A stretch of 64,000 nucleotides of DNA. Source: Adiantum capillus-veneris. Its lineage: Eukaryota; Streptophyta; Polypodiopsida; Polypodiales; Pteridaceae. Positions 42,851 through 53,769 of this stretch are shown here, one piece after another. Position 1 is the stretch's first letter; the number at the start of each line of letters is the position of its first letter. Position numbers and translations under genes: made by a program. The DNA is taken from assembly GCA_014529385.2 (NCBI GenBank), contig CM043950.1, positions 65,922,935 through 65,986,934 of the forward strand, in the 5' to 3' direction. Under the pieces are notes generated by a model that saw only the letters and a program-made list of their open reading frames with translations, made no database searches and was not told the origin of the DNA.

Positions 42851-44120
42851 TCTTTCAAGTCATAGCTTAATTACCCATCCCCTAGTGGAAAATCTGATAC
42901 ATGAACCTTGCGACGAGCCCTTCTTTTCCTCTTGACCTTGACATCCTCGCCTTCATGGCTCTTTCCCTTCTTCTTACTAGGACCTGGGGCACTTGTCCTC
43001 TGTGGTCCTCTTCCCAATAGGCATCACTAATGTATCCTCTAACTTTGATGCCTTCTCCAAGGTGACTACACTTATCACTTTTGTCTTTTCTTTTTCCTCC
43101 TGGGTTAATCCACTGGTTCCTTCTTCTCTCTTAATTTCAATACCATAATCATTTGACCTAGTTAGCACCTGTCTTGGCAATGGATACATGTCTCCCCCCA
43201 TCCTTGGTGGCTTATCACATTGCGGGTTAATGTGACCCAACTCTCCATAATTATAACATGTGGGTGTCTGCCTCCAGAACCTACCATTGCTTTGTCCAAC
43301 ACCATTCCTGGGTTTTCTTCACCACCTGGTTGATTTGCAAACCTCCCCCGACCTCGATTATTTCCCACTTGACCTAGCATGTTTAGGTTGAGATTCTTCA
43401 TTAAATCTACCAGTTGCCTCATGTCTTGCCTTAGCCCATCATCTTGTACTGATGTAGTGACCACTACTGGCATAACTTGAAGAGTAATAGAAACCACTGG
43501 TTCATCATGAACCCTTGGCATGCGACCTTGTAAAGAGTCCATAGGCTGAAATTCAGACCTCTTGGGCGAAGACTCTACTCCTAGCTGACTCATTCTTCTC
43601 AGCTTCCACTCTTTGTTCCTTGCTACCTCTAATGCATCTTCATATGTTCTAGGCTTCTTTAGCTCCACTCTCCAACGTATATTCTCCCAAAGACCAGCCA
43701 AGAACCTGTCCTTCTTCATCATGTCAGGTGGGGTACCTCTGGTGCTAAGGCCTTGCACATCCGCTCCCATGCCAATGAAAACTTACGTATATACGCATCT
43801 ACTGGCTCACCTTCATTTTGCACCAAACCTTGTACTTCTTGCCACACTTTGTCAGGATCTTCTATCTTCACAAACTCCACTTCCAATCCATGGCTTAGAT
43901 TATCCCAACTCAATCTTACAGGTGGATCAGCCACACGCAACTCCTCTTCAAATGCTTTGGACCAAACTCGTGCATCACTCTTCAAACAAATCTGGAGAAG
44001 ACGTAACATCTGCACCGGGCCATGAATCTGGTTGCTAATGCAGGCAACCTCCATCTTTTCCAAAAAATCTTCCACATCTTCATCACTTCTTCCATGAAAT
44101 TCCGGATAAGAGAAAGCCAT
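42851..44120 (-). pseudogene. gag: Gypsy C gag
   Basis: The start MAFSYPEFHGRSDEDVEDFL at 44,120 is a classic gypsy capsid N-terminus. RLLQICLKSDARVWSKAFEE, then DKVWQEVQGLVQNEGEPVDA and YIRKFSLAWERM, complete the Retrotrans_gag fold. The zinc knuckle near 43,205-43,255 reads CYNYGELGHINPQC, where the second Cys has become Tyr. Frames change near 43,720 and 43,160. A purine-rich string identical to the PPT core lies at 42,873-42,885. Confidence 0.75.
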
Positions 44121-45099
44121 GGCTACCCAAGTTACGATGCTTTGAGAACCCCTTCGAACACACGTGCAAGACCCCAAACTTTTACTGACCCAATCCCCAA
44201 AAACTTTAATGGAGCTCAACTTTAGATAAGGACAAACACATGCACATCAAATGAGTTTTCATAGTTAATCATCGGAATTACTACAGACAAAGGGCATTCC
44301 ATTATTTCTCTTAATCTTCCTGGACATATGAACATTTATCTGGATTCTGTGTTAAATAAAAAGGAGTAAATTGAGGTCCGTTTTGATCATCCATTAAAGC
44401 CAACCATACAACTCCCAAGAAGGCACATCTGACTTATTCTCTGATTTTGCCAGAATTTCAACAGCATAACAACATAAATGGCTTAAAAGACCAAAAAAAC
44501 CAGCCATTACAACTTGAAAAAATTTTGGCAAAGTTTCCCCAGAAGTAGAGCAGTGAGAACCCAAAATATAGACTGTATATGTATGCATAATCTGCCAACA
44601 ACAGAACCCGAGCATCAAGTAGGAATCACTAGTACATAGCCTATGACGAGGTCGCAAAAAGGGTGCTCCAGCCACCTGTATCACCCAAAGAATCTCACAT
44701 TTGAGAATCCCCCAGCTCAATAAAACCTCACGCTATCGACCCTCTCACAAAAGCTTATGCAAATCTCGTATAGTCAAGTCTCAGAAATGACTATCTTCTA
44801 GACCAAGTCTCAGAAATGGCTGGGACTTCCAAATAAAACCAAGTATGGCTCCACAAAGGCGTACAATGGCAGTTCAACAAGTAACGTACAATACCAGCAG
44901 ACAATGCGCTCAAACAGGTGTCAAATGATGCATATCCACGACAACTGCAAGTGACTTCCACTTGGCAGTATATCACTCTACTCCAGCTACCTGTACCTGT
45001 GTGAATCACCTGTAGCTAAGTCTGTCCCCTATAACCTATAACCTGTAGTCTGCAATCTGCAACCTGTAATCCCAAAGCTGAAGGTACTACTCGAAGATC
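44121..45099 (-). other. Leader of gypsy C
   Basis: About 1 kb lies between the PBS and gag, as is usual for Tat-type elements. It has no coding frame of note. A short repeated CTG(T/C)A(A/G) motif (ACCTGTAGTC, ACCTGTAATC) occurs near the PBS at 45,030-45,070. Confidence 0.5.
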
Positions 45100-45115
45100 C
45101 TCCGTGGGGGCGCCA
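45100..45115 (-). other. Primer-binding site of gypsy C
   Basis: TGGCGCCCCCACGGAG lies 6 bases after the LTR end CTCACA in element sense. It shares its first seven bases, TGGCGCC, with the PBS used by Tat/Athila-type elements, but the remainder differs. Which tRNA it matches was not determined. Confidence 0.55.
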
Positions 45116-45121
45116 AAAGAA

Positions 45122-46299
45122 TGTGAGCGGGATGGAAACACACACAATGTCTCTTTAATGACCCGACACACACTCTTGAGATGTTACACACACACACTAT
45201 GGGGCACCACTCGACTTACACAACCCACCTAGCCGAGACAGGGAACACACCGATGGAGTGAGAAGAGAGAGACTATCCATTTGCCCACTCCACACATAGA
45301 GACACACACACACACCCAAAAAACTCAGCTCAAAAGAGGAGAATTTCTGATGTTTAAATACAATTGAGCTTGGGCCAACACCAATGGGGCAAATAGCTCA
45401 CACAATATGGGTAAAATATGCCAGATACAATCACAAATTGGAGCAGAAGCTTCGCTCATAGGAGAAACTTACACAGCCAAAACAGCAGAAAAACAGTGAG
45501 AAATTTGGCAAATTGGACAACGCCATCGAGTCCGGAACGGCCCAAAACCCCAATCTACAATATCAAAGTGCTCAAATCTGACCTCGGATGAGCAGTTTAT
45601 GGCCAAAACAAGCTCCAAAAACAGCAAAAACTAAGTTGCGGCTGTTCCTCCTCTTCTCTCCACATTTTTTCTGGTCTTCTCTCAAGTTTTTCAATTCCCA
45701 CACTTAGCTTTATTACTTCGGCACCCTTGGCCTTTTAGTTGACCTCAAACGGATCCCGAACAGGCCAAAAACTAACCTCGCAGTGCATAGTTGTCACCCT
45801 GCTGCATCCATCCGCACACCTGGCCTTCAAAAACTGACCTCGCAGTGCATAGTTGTCACGCTGCTGCATCCATCCGCACACCTGGCCTTCAACTTTTCCC
45901 AGTAATGCATCCTGCCACCACGTGAAGTGGCCCCCAAATACAATTCTCATGATAACCTTTCTGCATAATTATCACAAGAAAACACCCACGTTGTGTCCAT
46001 ACTTATCCACGTGCAAGTATTGACCCCATTCCACCTCCTGACGCCACTAGATGTCATCTGACGCGCCTGCTTAGCTCATGTTGTCGGCCCGCGGATAGCT
46101 TCCTCGAGAAGTTTTACGCGCTTTTAACTCCTCATTATTATAAAAAACACACTGGTACTGGTGATAGTGAAAATCGATGCAGTATATACATGATGTCCTA
46201 CCTGTACACATGTGGGCCCCACGTAACCACCTGGCTCTGAAGAAACCATGCATGTGTATATACATATGCGCAATCCCTTGCTCCAAAAAACTCCTGACA
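45122..46299 (-). repeat. 5' LTR of gypsy C (1,178 bp)
   Basis: It is homologous along its length to 37,639-38,780. It contains a 63-bp tandem duplication at about 45,768-45,893 (AACCTCGCAGTGCATAG..GGCCTTCAA) that the other LTR lacks. It lacks about 25 bp near 46,240. Confidence 0.9.
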
Positions 46300-47575
46300 A
46301 CGGGAAGTTGGTCGGCACTGGAATTCGTATAGTAAGAGGATGTCTAGGCTCAATGCAAGATCATGTAGGTCCCCCCGTCGCACTTACCAAGTTGGTGGAT
46401 ACTAGGAAGTGAACTCAATAAAGGCATAAAGTCAAGGTGGGATCACCAACAGAAAGTATCCGACAGTTGGGCCACATTGCACTTTTGGATGCGGTCCCAA
46501 TAAGGATAGATGGTCAGATGACCAATGAGAGCCCAACGGAAGCATCTCCTAAAATTTAGGGAACTGCTATTTTGGGCCGTGAAATGTGTTCGCGTCATTA
46601 CCTTCGGAATGACAAGGAAAACATTTTACAACTCTACCGCGAAGTCAACTGGGCGACCGGTCGGGAGATTTTTAGGCGGCAACCCCGAAACGGAAAAATG
46701 CGTGTAATTGTGCCACGTGGCACATTTCTGTGCACTTTCCTCATGCAAGAGAAGGTAGCGCTGAATTTATAGCTGGGAGGCTCATTTTGGAGTTCTTTGT
46801 CCACAGGTTAAGAGCTATGGAGTGCTTCCTTTCAGTGTGGTGCTAGGAGTGATGCCCTTCACACTACACACTACTCTCTCTCTCCCCTACGTGCAGTTAT
46901 GTGATGCCCCACAAGAGGGCTTTTCATTTGACTGATGTGCAGTTGTGCGGGTTCATGCGCCAATGCAGAGGCAAGAGCCTCTTGCACAGGTACTGGACTA
47001 GCTAGTGGCGAATCCCCCGCAGGTACAGGTGAATTCGAAGAGGTTTCACGTGAGAAATCTCGTCCGATTCAAAGGGCAAGCAGCCCTACAGGTGCGGGAG
47101 CTCGAGGACTTGCTACGGATGCGACCGGCTCGCAAAACGGAGCCCAAAACAGGGAATTACAGCCTGCTGTGTAATTTTGCAGGTTTAGGGTTTCGGCCCT
47201 AAACGGTCCCTAATACCCCCCGGGAGGTCCAAGGACGCGAGGAGACCACTGTAGAGGTGATATGGCACATTTTCGGGGCTAAAAACAAAGAATTCAACGT
47301 GCTGCAGATTCTCGCCAGGTTTTGCAAAGTGTCCGTATGCGTCGAATCACAGGTTTTATTCCCTCTGTTAAAGTATAAAGAAATACCGAAAGGGGCGCCA
47401 ATTTTGGGGCCTACTGGTTGTCTACGTTTGCTCGGAGCATTCTAGCTTCCAAGCTGTATGTGTGCTTAAGTGTTAATTCCCATCACAGGTTTCCTTTGCA
47501 CGTTCTCTGTGTGTGTGTCTAAAGTAAAGAATTTCCAGTGAAAGCCAAAGCCTACCGCCCTACGGGCCGGTTTCA
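46300..47575 (+). repeat. 3' LTR of B, second part
   Basis: It resumes at ACGGGAAGTTGG, matching 30,660 onward, and ends GGCCGGTTTCA before the CCACA duplication. It carries the AAAGAAATACCGAAAGGGG motif at 47,378-47,396. A deletion of about 100 bp lies at 47,343 relative to the 5' LTR. Confidence 0.9.
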
Positions 47576-47580
47576 CCACA
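47576..47580 (+). other. Right target-site duplication of element B (CCACA)
   Basis: Exact match to 30,515-30,519. Confidence 0.85.
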
Positions 47581-48395
47581 TCTTTCAAGGTGGTGTCGAT
47601 GCCACGGTGACCCGTAAAAGGTCGACAATGGCACTCAGTCAAAACCTTTTCCCTCAACGGTTGTATGACGCACAACATCGTTTTCTTCATCAAGTAGCCA
47701 TCCCATATGGATATCCAGCTACTACCTCCCCATTTTGTATTTGAGTGAATACATCGGGAAAAACCGGATCTGTGGCGTACTAATCAACCATATCCTCGAA
47801 GCTTCTATGATGAATTGCGGAAATAACCAAGACTAGGGGCTTCTGAGACAATGCATCTGCCACCAAGTTTTTATGTCCCTGAAGATGGACAATCTGGCAG
47901 TGAAACTGTGATAAGATGTTAGCCCACCGCATCTGTTTTTCCGAAAGCTGCTTCTGTGACAAGAAGTAGCATAAACTCTGATGATTAGTAAAGACCGTAA
48001 AATCACCTCAAAGTAGGTAATGTCACCACTAAGTAAGAGCATGGATCATTGCCAAAATCTTTCTCTCATAAAGCTGTGTTGTCAATTCTGGCCTTGAAAA
48101 CAATCGGCTTTCATAGCCAATCACATGGCCTTCTTGCATAAGACCGCTCCTAGACTACGACCACAAGCATCACAACATACTTCAAATGACTTTTGCAAGT
48201 TCGGCAAAGTCAACACTGGTCCAGTAGTCGGTTTTTCTTTAAGTGTGTGAAAGGCAATCACCTCTATCGGTCCCCACGAGAAAGCGACTCCTTTCTGAAT
48301 CAATATGTGCAAAGAGGAAGCTACCTCTACAAACTTTCTAATGAATCACCGATAGTAAGAACACAAGCCCAAGACGCTTCTAACTTCATGAACAT
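47581..48395 (-). pseudogene. pol: Chromovirus A RT end, RNase H and integrase start, right fragment
   Basis: Minus-strand pieces read AFSWGPIEVIAFHTLKE, SFEVCCDACGRSLGAVL, SEKQMRWANILSQFHCQIVH, NLVADALSQKPLVLVISAIH, then CHCRPFTGHRGIDTTLKDVV at the insertion point of B. They are close to the corresponding parts of element D, so A and D are related families. It is cut on the right by the LTR of D at 48,396. Several frameshifts are present. Confidence 0.75.
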
Positions 48396-48593
48396 TGTCA
48401 CAAAGTGATGTCGTGGCTACGGACAGCAGAAACCCTAATTTCTGCCAGAAATCCTAAAATTCCTGCAAATCCTAATTTCTGCCAGAAACCCTAATTTCCA
48501 GAAATCGCGGAAATCGCGGAGGTGAATCTCAGCTTTTTGCTATGATTTGGGAGAAAGAGAGAGAAAAAGAGAACTTGCTTTTTACTGACTCTC

Positions 48594-48658
<65 letters not shown>

Positions 48659-48963
48659 CTGCTTTTGCTTTCAAGCTTTTGGGGCTCTGCTTTTGGGCAT
48701 CCCTTGTAACCTTTAAAGAAGTGGTGAGGGTCTCACTTCTCAGAGCATCTGGACGCAGAGTCTGAGAGTGAAACCCTAACCACTCTCTTGTACTTTGATG
48801 ATTGAATAATACAAAAAGAAATACCGAAAGGGGCGCCAGTCTTTGGGGCCAATATCTCTAGGCACGGAACTCCGCTTGGCCAGTGCAAATCTATTGTGAT
48901 CTGTGAATTGTTTGAAGTGGTTATTTGGTGCTATCGTGATTGATTCTTGACTTGGAGTGTCCA
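48396..48963 (+). repeat. 5' LTR of chromovirus D
   Basis: It starts TGTCACAAAGTGATGTCG, exactly where element A stops. It has repeated AAACCCTAATTTC words (48,430-48,500), a GA run at 48,597-48,655 and the motif AAAGAAATACCGAAAGGGG at 48,816-48,834. The end is placed near GTGTCCA at 48,963, ahead of the PBS; a few bases of doubt remain. No matching 3' LTR was found after pol. Confidence 0.65.
48597..48655 (+). repeat. (GA)n microsatellite in the D LTR
   Basis: About 29 GA units. In this element GA is on the sense strand, unlike the CT-sense tracts of K, G and F. Confidence 0.95.
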
Positions 48964-48976
48964 AGTATGTTAAGAG

Positions 48977-48990
48977 TGGTATCAGAGCAC
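48977..48990 (+). other. Primer-binding site of chromovirus D
   Basis: TGGTATCAGAGCAC is the exact canonical plant PBS for initiator tRNA-Met. Confidence 0.85.
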
Positions 48991-49046
48991 GGCCGATTTC
49001 TCTTCTACGGGAAATCCGATCCCCCAATTTTTTTTCCGCGGCACCT

Positions 49047-50612
49047 ATGGCTTCACGCAAGGATCAGTCGACTCCCTCTGCATCTGGAGATGCAAGCTGG
49101 GATCACAACGAAGATTCAGACAGAGAGTATAGCCCGCCTCGGCCTACTCAAGCGGAGCAAAGAGAGATGAAGCGTCGTCAATTGATCGGCGATGCAACAA
49201 AGATGATGCTCAGTTTTGCGAAGGATCCGAAATTGGCAAAATATATGAGCAAGACTTCTTTTCAAGAAGTGCATGCACAGTGGCAGAAAACCACTATACC
49301 ACCCCCGAAATCTGCTTCCAAGAAACCTTCTGATCCCAAACAATATTCAGAGAAGGAACTAGAAGAGGTGCTTGATGCACGGATTGCTCAGTTTTTTGAC
49401 ACACAGAAGAAAGCCAAAAAGCATGGCAAAAAGCAAAAGAAAAGCACTGACTTTCCAGGTTATTTGGGTCGTCAGTCGACTTTTGACAAGGCAAAGAAAC
49501 AGAAGAAGCATGTTCGATTTGAAGGAGTACCCAGTTCTTCTTCTTCTTCTTCTTCTTCTGACAGTTCTTCTAGCTCCTCGGATTCGAGCGAAGAAGACAG
49601 AAAAGGTAAAAAGCGAAGCAAGAAGCAACGCTTCGGAAAGGGTAAGAGAAAGGCAAAGAAGGCTAAATCTCGCCCAAAGACTGACAATTCTACTGAGGAC
49701 TCGTCTACAAACAGCTCAGATTTCGATGACGAAAACTTTTATGCGAACAAGAAGAATTTTTACAAAGCCAACTAGTATTCTCGAAGATAAAAGCAAGAAA
49801 GTCCGAGAGTTTAAGGAGGTGGCCACTCGATCAAGTTTGATACTTTCTCAGGATACTCAGATGCTTCGAAGGCTTTGTCTTTTATATAGCAGTTTGACAT
49901 CGCTTTCGCGGGAGGACGCTATTCAGAGCACTCCAAGATTCGGAGAGCTACCTCTTACTTTAAGGGGAATGCTCGTACTTGGTGGTCCACTCTTCTTTTA
50001 AACAAGACTGTGAGAGTTAAATGGCTGAAAATTAAGAAGGTTTTTATTTCTTCTTGGTTGACGCAAGAATATGAACGAGATGTACGAGCTGCTTGGAACC
50101 ATCTTCGGATGACCAAGAGAGATACAATCAATGCTTATTGTGAAAGATTCTGGAGCTCTTTTCTACCCGCCTCTTCATTCAAGAAGATCTCGTTCAGAGA
50201 ACAGATTGAGCGGTTTACCTTGGGTCTATCTACAGAGATCCGAGATCACTGCTTGGAACAAAAGTCAGCTTCTATTCAGGAGTTGATGAGTCATGCGAAG
50301 CGGGGTTTTGCCATTCACTCTGGCAGTCTGACCTACCCCACAGATGAGGCCATGACACAACGAGCCGAACAGACTTCTGGGAATGAAAGTAGAAGGAAAA
50401 AGATCAACCCAGAGAAGAAGGATACACGACCCAAGCTTACTCCTCAGGAGAAAGCTCGCTTCATTAGAGAGGGGAAGTGCTTTGGATGCGGGGAACATGG
50501 ACATATCTTCGCGAAGTGCCCTAAAAAGGCACAGAAAGAACAGAATGATAAGAACGACGACAGGCCTGAGAGTTCGAGAGCAACTAAGGAGCATGGCAGA
50601 AAAGGCAGATAG
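49047..50612 (+). pseudogene. gag: Chromovirus D gag
   Basis: The start is MASRKDQSTPSASGDASWDH at 49,047; an in-frame upstream ATG at 48,957 precedes the PBS and is not used here. The first 240 codons hold a long serine run followed by a Lys/Arg-rich block (KGKKRSKKQRFGKGKRKAKK). After a frameshift near 49,780 the capsid reads RTWWSTLLLNKT, KVFISSWLTQEYERDVRAAW and EQIERFTLGLSTEIRDHCLE. An intact knuckle CFGCGEHGHIFAKC follows, near 50,480-50,520. Confidence 0.8.
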
Positions 50613-53600
50613 AAAAGCAGAACTCGTACCACATGGCGTGGGACTTGCACCGAATCAAATGAATGAAAGTACAAACTTTGCCGCTTTTGGGGCAAAGTGA
50701 AGGATCAGGAAGCTCTTTTGAAGGAGCCAAGGCCAACTTCTTTTCACTTGGAATTGGCGGCTCGATTTGGAATTACGCCCGACAGACTGACGCCACAGGC
50801 GAGGTAGTTCGACTGGCACCCGGATGGGATGTTGCCATTACACCGAGCATTGGCAAACTTCGTTTGCAATGACAGGGGTGTTCAGGGCACGCGAGTGACG
50901 TTCTACTCGGGATCCCTTGGTACCACAAGAACTACGTCGTGGTTGACTACCGGGCCGAGAAAGCGACTTTGATAAATGAAGGGCTCAGAGAATTGTACTT
51001 GATAAACTTCAGTTTCTTTACTCGGTCTTTTGGGAGAGAACTGAACGATGGATAAAGGTTGAATATGTTTTGACCTGAACAAAAGAACGCCAAGATTTTT
51101 CTCCACACTCATGCCAATTGCTTTTTAGAGGGCCTGAAGATCATACCATTGATCTGATACATAGAAGCACGCCACCGAACCGGCCACCTTACTGTGTGAG
51201 CCGAGTACAGAATGAAAAAGATTATGAACCAAGTGAAAGATCTCTTGGAAAAGGGTCTTGTCCAGTCTAGTACTTCACCGTATTGCTCTCCAGTGTTGTT
51301 GGTTTTGAAGAAAGACGGATCTTGAAGAATGTGCATCGATTATAGATCTCTCAACAAAATCACCATCAAGAACAGATTTCCGATCCCTAGGATCGATGAT
51401 ATACTCGACAGGTTACAAGGATCCTCGTGCTTTAGCAGGATTGACTTGAAGAGTGGATATCATCAGATCAGGATAGCGCCAGGAGACGTCTACAAGACAG
51501 CTTTTCGGACGACTTTTGGGTTATTTGAGTTTTTGGTGATGCCTTTTGACTTAACCAATGCTCCTGCGACATTTAACCGGATGATGGATAGGATTTTTCG
51601 AGAGTACAAGCTATTTGTTGACACTTTCTTTGACGACATCATTGTTTTCTCCAAGAATGAGGCAGAACACAGAGATCATCTACTTCAGGTCTTTCAGGCA
51701 TTACGAGATCACAAGTTAGTGATTAATGCAAAGAAAAGTGAATTTTTCCTACCAGAGATACGCTTTTTGGGACACATTGTGTCAGCAGTAGGAGTGCAAA
51801 TGAATCCGGCCAAGATAGAGACTATCCGTGATTGGCCCGACTTGAGGAATGTCCATGAAGTTAGAAGATTCTTGGGACTGTGTTCGTACTATAGGTGGTT
51901 CATATGAAAGTTTGCAGAGGTTGCTTTCCCTTTGCATACCTTGACTCAGAAAGGAGTACCTTTCTCGTGGGGACCCAAAGAGGTGACTGCCTTTCGGACA
52001 TTGAAAGAGAAATTGACTACGGGACCTATTTGACTTTGCCGGACTTGCAGAAGTCATTTGAAGTATATTGTGATGCTTGTGGTCGTAGTCTGGGTGCGGT
52101 CTTGATGCAGGAAGGCCATGTCATAGCTTACGAGAGCCGTTTGTTCTCTAGGCCAGAGATGACAACACAGATTTATGAGAAAGAGCTTTTGACGGTTATC
52201 CATGCTCTTACTTAGTGGCGGCATTACCTACTCAGAGCGGATTTTACTGTCTTTACATACCATCAAAGTTTGCGCTACTTCTTGCCACAGAAGCAACTTT
52301 TGGAAAAGCAAATGCGGTGGGCGAACATCTTGTCACAGTTTCACTTCCAGATTGTCCATGTGCAAGGACAGAAGAATGTGGTGGCAGATGCTTTGTCTCG
52401 AAAGCCGTTGGTTCTGGCTATATCCGCGATACATCATAGGAGCTTCGAGGATATGGTCGATCAGTATGCCACAGATTTTGCAGATATTTTCACACGGATA
52501 CGGGATGGGGAGACAGTAGCTGGATACTCTCTTCGAGAAGGCTACTTGATGAAAAAGACTATGTTGTGCGTTACACAACGGTTGCGGGAAAAGGTTATGA
52601 CTGAATGCCACTGTCCACCTTTTACGAGTCACCGCGGCATTGCTACCACCATGAAGGGGGTAGAGAGATACTTCTTTGGGCCGAGACTCAAAAAGGATGT
52701 GGAAGAGTTTGTGCACACTTGCTTAGTATGCCAGACGGTCAATTTTGACAGGCATAAGGAACAGGGATTGTTAAAGCCTTTACCCATACCCACCCGCCCC
52801 TGGAAAAGTATTGAAATGGATTTCATTTTTGATCTCCCGAGAACACAGAATGATCACGATGATTTTCCGATTACATGGCACGTCTCAGACGATTGTCTCC
52901 GACGGAGACCCCAGATTTATGAGTTTGTTTTGGAAGGAAATTTGGGAGAACATTGGCACGTAGTTGCAGTTCTCATCATCGTTCCACTTGCAAACTGACG
53001 GGCAATTTGAGATTGCCAATTCAGTGATTTTAGATTTATTGAAGTCTTGTATCTCAAATCAAAAGACTCAATGGGAAAAGAACTTACCTTTGGTGGAATT
53101 TGCCTACAATAACACGATACACTCTTCGACGGGGAAGACGCCATGTGAGATTGTTGAAAGTGCTACGAAGGTTCCATCCTTCCTGAGCACGAAAGATTAG
53201 ATATTTGAAGCGGATGAATATTCGCGATATTTGGATACGGCTTTTGCCAAGGTTCGCGAGACTTTGCAGGAGTCTCAAGAACGACAGAAAAAGGCAACGG
53301 ATCGCCATCATCGCGACTTGAAATTGAAGGAGGATGATTGGGTGCTCTTACGTTTTGAGAAGGCACGCCTACGAAAGAAAAGGGAAAGGAGAGGCTTTTT
53401 CCAAAGCTTAGTATGCAATACTACGGACCTTTCCAGATCACTGACAAGATAAATGATGTCTCCTTCCGATTGAAACTTCCAGATACTTGGAGGATTCACA
53501 ATGCATTGCATGTGAGTCTCTTGAAACCTGTTAAGGGTGATGTACCTGATGATGGGGAGCCTGATGAGCAACCCGAAGTGGAAGAAAACGAGGAGATCCT

Positions 53601-53769
53601 TGTTCCTGAACAGATTTTGGCACATAACGATACGAAGAAAGGTAAAGTCCGAAGGCGGTTCTTGGTTAAGTTCAAGAACTTTCCTGCATTTGATGCGAAG
53701 TGGATTGAGGAGGAGGACCTAGCAGATACTCCTCGGATTGTGAAACTTTACCTCGATGTTTTGGTTTAG
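50613..53769 (+). pseudogene. pol: Chromovirus D pol with chromodomain
   Basis: The degraded protease is at 50,690-51,060. RT is largely open from 51,329 ([40 protein letters not shown], and FFDDIIVFSKNEAEH with intact catalytic Asp pair). RNase H holds FEVYCDACGRSLGAVLMQEG, then a TAG at 52,213. The integrase zinc domain (FTSHRGIATTMKGVERYFFG) is followed by a deletion after DLPRTQNDHDD that removes part of the core. FSSSFHLQTDGQ, the GPY/F block and the chromodomain (RRRFLVKFKNFPAFDAKWIE) follow, ending at 53,769. It cannot be active because of the core deletion and stops. Confidence 0.85.

Larger units (their letters stand above)
37639..46299 (-). mobile_element. Gypsy C with dual RNase H (OTA/Tat-like), nested in the 3' LTR of B
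   Basis: Two LTRs (37,639-38,780 and 45,122-46,299) have TG..CA ends and are flanked by ACGG on each side. The interior is minus-strand gag, PR, RT, degenerate RNase H, a second RNase H and integrase. The second RNase H between the first RNase H and integrase is the mark of the Tat-type lineages of plant gypsy. It has no chromodomain. Confidence 0.9.
30520..47575 (+). mobile_element. Chromovirus B, inserted in element A and carrying element C in its 3' LTR
   Basis: Two homologous LTRs (TGTCA...TTTCA) enclose gag, pol and a chromodomain, with a perfect 5-bp duplication. The interrupted integrase of element A lines up across the insertion: LKDVV on one side, ERYFFWP on the other. Without the nested element C (8.66 kb) and its extra ACGG it is about 8.4 kb. 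Confidence 0.9.

Noticed and set aside
31295-47174. A 79-aa ORF, identical in both B LTRs (31,295-31,534 and 46,935-47,174)
   Set aside because: It lies in the near-identical LTR patch, so identity is explained by LTR duplication or conversion. The frame is not kept in the E LTR and no domain is visible.
51600-51670. RT active site FFDD in D and E instead of YxDD, as a possible novelty
   Set aside because: FFDD is common in plant gypsy RTs. Only the FFND of B departs from it, and that is a single-base change in a dead copy.
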